Source: Pararhodospirillum photometricum DSM 122 (GTDB lineage: Bacteria; Pseudomonadota; Alphaproteobacteria; Rhodospirillales; Rhodospirillaceae). Taken from it: a stretch of DNA of 8,417 nucleotides. The stretch's first letter is position 1. The number at the start of each line of letters is the position of its first letter. Under the pieces are notes generated by a model, which ran no database searches, was not told the DNA's origin, and was given only the letters and a program-made list of their open reading frames with translations. The stretch lies in contig NC_017059.1 in assembly GCF_000284415.1 (NCBI RefSeq), positions 500,432-508,848 on the forward strand, written 5' to 3'. The position numbers and the translations under genes are program-made. Shown in pieces: positions 7,181 through 8,417 of the stretch.

Positions 7181-7264
7181 GCGGGGCTGCCGCCCCGCGC
7201 CCCGCCTGGAGGCTGACGCCTCCAGACCTCCCCTTTGAGGGTCTGGGGAGGCGAGCCTCCCCAG
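7181..7264. repeat. Three tandem palindromes in the gmhA/93-residue-gene convergent gap
   Basis: Three separate perfect hairpins stand in a row: GCGGGGC-4-GCCCCGC (7181-7198, 7 bp), CTGGAGGC-4-GCCTCCAG (7206-7225, 8 bp) and CTGGGGAGGC-2-GCCTCCCCAG (7243-7264, 10 bp). The third, with its flanks (7237-7269), is the same unit as both arms of the repeat at 1657-1771. They fill the 129-base gap between convergent stop codons at 7146 and 7276, so they probably double as a bidirectional transcript end or mRNA-stabilising element. On the plus strand a pyrimidine-rich stretch (CCTTCCCCTTCTT) follows the third hairpin. Confidence 0.75.
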
Positions 7265-7275
7265 CCTTCCCCTTC

Positions 7276-7557
7276 TTACGCCTTACCGAGAGCCGCCCGC
7301 CCCGCGTCTGTCACATCATAAAGGTAAGAAAAATCAATACGAAACCCCTCAGGATGCCGATCCACCTTCGGCGCCCACATTTTTTTCCCCACAAGAAGCT
7401 GGCGGCGAATCAACAGATCGACCACCGCGCCGTCACCGACATAGGCGCCGGTGCGCGCGTCCACGATCTCGATCTCGGGCCAAAGGTTGTCGCCGGGGCG
7501 CAGGCCGGGGAAAGGCGCGCCCTCCAAAATGCGGCGCTCGTCGTCCGTCAAACTCAC
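7276..7557 (-). CDS. Uncharacterised 93-residue protein coupled to the DUF192 gene
   Basis: I do not recognise the family. GTG 7557 is chosen because GGGAG lies 8 bases upstream. The in-frame TTG at 7578, which overlaps the DUF192 stop as TTGA, would add seven residues and is the alternative. The protein begins VSLTDDERRILEG, continues with PGDNLWPEIEIVDARTG (about 19-35) and a helix-rich middle, and ends FSYLYDVTDAGRAALGKA. That ending resembles the last strand and helix of many winged-helix DNA-binding domains (Y-x-x-T-x-x-G-x-x-A-L), but this is a resemblance only. It has no signal peptide or membrane segment. It is almost certainly co-transcribed with, and perhaps translationally coupled to, the DUF192 gene upstream, and ends at TAA just before the palindrome cluster. 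Confidence 0.65.
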   Translation of the reverse strand: MSLTDDERRILEGAPFPGLRPGDNLWPEIEIVDARTGAYVGDGAVVDLLIRRQLLVGKKMWAPKVDRHPEGFRIDFSYLYDVTDAGRAALGKA

Positions 7558-7574
7558 GTTGCTGTCTCCCAGGG

Positions 7575-8105
7575 TCAACGCTGATCACTCAAAAGGGGAT
7601 GCAAAACACGGTCGCCCTCTTCGATGGAAAAGAGCTGGGACGTGCCGCCGGCAATCTCGAGAACCGCCGAGGCCGGCACCGGCGAGGCGATGATGGCTTC
7701 GCTCTTCGGTTCGGCATTGTGCGCCACATGCACGATCCAGCCGCGATCGTCGAGAAAAAGCATGTCGAGGGGGATGAAAGTGTTTTTCATCCACATGGTC
7801 CGCTCCCCCGGCTCCCCCCACAAAAAGAGCATGCCGGCATCGGCGGCCAGCGTTTTGCGGAACATGAGGCCCACCATGCGCCGCTGGGGCGTATTGGCTT
7901 CCTCGATCTCGAAAGGCAGACGGCGGCCGTCGCGGGTTTCGATCGTCAGATGGGACCGGGGAAACTTGACCGTCAGGGCCGCGCGGGCTGCCACCGGATC
8001 GGATTGGGCCAGGGCCGCCGGCGTCCCCGGCACCAGGGCCAAGGCCAGCGCCAGGGTCAGGGAGCCCCCCAGGGATCGGATCCGGTTTTTCCAAAAGCGG
8101 TCCAC
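7575..8105 (-). CDS. DUF192 family exported protein
   Basis: A periplasmic or secreted small protein of the DUF192 family, whose biochemical role is not established. It has 176 residues. The N-terminal signal peptide has the basic start MDRFWKNRIR, a hydrophobic core to about residue 25, and a likely cleavage after AALA near residue 34. The domain (about 52-170) shows TPQRRMVGLMFRKTL (72-86), GMLFLWGEPGERTMWMKNT (91-109), IPLDMLFLDDRG (111-122) and the PVPASAVLEIAGG region (142-154), all in the expected order and spacing. GTG 8105 is chosen because GAGGAGG (8117-8111) is a strong ribosome-binding site 5 bases upstream; an ATG at 8119 is out of frame. It is first in a pair with the 93-residue gene and convergent with gmhA. 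The upstream 8120-8220 stretch is distinctly AT-rich, as expected of a promoter region. Confidence 0.92.
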   Translation of the reverse strand: MDRFWKNRIRSLGGSLTLALALALVPGTPAALAQSDPVAARAALTVKFPRSHLTIETRDGRRLPFEIEEANTPQRRMVGLMFRKTLAADAGMLFLWGEPGERTMWMKNTFIPLDMLFLDDRGWIVHVAHNAEPKSEAIIASPVPASAVLEIAGGTSQLFSIEEGDRVLHPLLSDQR

Positions 8106-8196
8106 GGCTGCCTCCTCATTTTTCCGAAAAATTACTGATAAAAGAACTCAAAAAACGACAAGTATTTCTCGGAGCACTTTCATCCATCGCCACCTG

Positions 8197-8224
8197 TTTT
8201 TATCCTTGATTCCAACAAAACCAA
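8197..8224 (-). promoter_or_regulatory. Possible promoter for the DUF192 operon
   Basis: TTGGTT (8224-8219), 16 bases, then TAAAAA (8202-8197) in AT-rich DNA. A start near 8190 gives a leader of about 85 nt. It overlaps a promoter-like site on the plus strand (8206-8234). An alternative, TTGTCG-15-TATCAG, lies nearer the gene. Confidence 0.25.
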
Positions 8225-8234
8225 ACGATACTGT
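8206..8234 (+). promoter_or_regulatory. Possible promoter of the right-end small RNA
   Basis: CCTTGATT supplies TTGATT (8206-8211). TACTGT lies 17 bases on (8229-8234), or GATACT with 15-base spacing (8227-8232). Transcription would begin near 8237, exactly where the stem-forming sequence starts. The match is weak. Confidence 0.25.
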
Positions 8235-8236
8235 TC

Positions 8237-8400
8237 AGGTGTTCCGCCAGACCAGAACGGACACCCCCGGAACCGACGGAAAAACGGGGGCTGTTCTTTC
8301 AGGGGGCGGAGATCGGTTCAGCCGGGAAACGCCCCCGACTGCCCCTGTTTCCCGGCCGAGTGAACGCCGCGTGGCATCGCCCACGCGGCGTTCTTTCGTT
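8237..8400 (+). ncRNA. Candidate structured small RNA ending in a rho-independent terminator
   Basis: There is no credible reading frame here, but the plus strand has many pairing segments. GTTCCG (8241-8246) pairs with CGGAAC (8268-8273); CCCCCG (8264-8269) with CGGGGG (8285-8290). GCCGGGAAAC (8321-8330) pairs with GTTTCCCGGC (8347-8356), a perfect 10-bp stem. The 16-base loop of that stem contains GCCCCC (8331-8336), which can pair with GGGGGC (8302-8307) as a pseudoknot or competing stem. A strong terminator follows at 8362. It does not match 6S, SRP RNA, a tRNA or a riboswitch I know. It could instead be the leader or attenuator of a gene beyond the window. Confidence 0.35.
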
Positions 8401-8404
8401 TCTT
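8362..8404 (+). terminator. Rho-independent terminator
   Basis: GAACGCCGCGTGG (8362-8374) and CCACGCGGCGTTC (8381-8393) form a perfect 13-bp GC-rich stem with a 6-base loop, followed by TTTCGTTTCTT. The opposite strand has no T-run after the hairpin, so it ends plus-strand transcription. No plus-strand protein gene lies between gmhA's own end at 7146 and here, which implies an unannotated transcript. Confidence 0.75.
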
Positions 8405-8417
8405 GAGTCTGACGCCC

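Noticed and set aside
8237..8400. 6S RNA, SRP RNA or tRNA at the right end
   Set aside because: The two ends do not pair as in 6S RNA, the SRP tetraloop region is absent, and the GGTTCAGCC segment does not fit a tRNA T-loop.
7624..8406. 260-codon plus-strand open frame over the DUF192 gene and right end
   Set aside because: It is antisense to a clear DUF192 gene and runs through the terminator; Ser/Arg-rich with no domain.

Overview
The window is high-GC DNA (strong G/C preference at third codon positions) and reads as an alphaproteobacterial chromosome, probably of the Rhodospirillum/Pararhodospirillum group. That placement is inferred from four things: a class I (archaeal-type) lysyl-tRNA synthetase, promoters of the TTG(A/G)-N17/18-TA(G/T)CGT kind, a divergent polysaccharide deacetylase, and GC-rich palindromic intergenic repeats. 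There is no sign of a phage, transposon, CRISPR array or plasmid backbone. The genes are housekeeping, cell-envelope or uncharacterised.

Layout. Bases 1-1162 (minus) hold the N-terminal 387 codons of class I lysyl-tRNA synthetase, with a clear promoter at 1199-1227. The 660-base gap before the next gene holds a tightly folded block (1254-1451) that could be an independent small RNA on the minus strand, an AT-richer promoter zone, and a large inverted repeat (1657-1771). A plus-strand pair follows: an RsmB-type rRNA m5C methyltransferase (1825-3126) and, 58 bases on, a membrane glycosyltransferase of the PMT/ArnT type (3185-4758). The C-terminal end of the glycosyltransferase is readable only if two single-base frameshifts are corrected. 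A hairpin separates it from a convergent minus-strand pair: a 101-residue unknown protein (6309-6004) followed by an exported divergent polysaccharide deacetylase (5955-4801). Divergent from that pair is gmhA (6520-7146), sedoheptulose-7-phosphate isomerase of lipopolysaccharide heptose synthesis. A cluster of three palindromes (7181-7264) separates gmhA from the convergent minus-strand pair DUF192 protein (8105-7575) and a 93-residue unknown protein (7557-7276). The right end (8139-8417) has no gene, but it carries a promoter-like site, nested and mutually exclusive stems, and a textbook rho-independent terminator on the plus strand, which together suggest a small RNA of about 164 nt.

Functionally there are two themes: translation (LysRS, RsmB) and the envelope (the glycosyltransferase, the deacetylase, GmhA and the exported DUF192 protein). 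The envelope genes do not form one operon. No obviously new multi-gene system was found. The least explained material is the two structured intergenic regions, the palindromic repeat family, and the two small unknown proteins.
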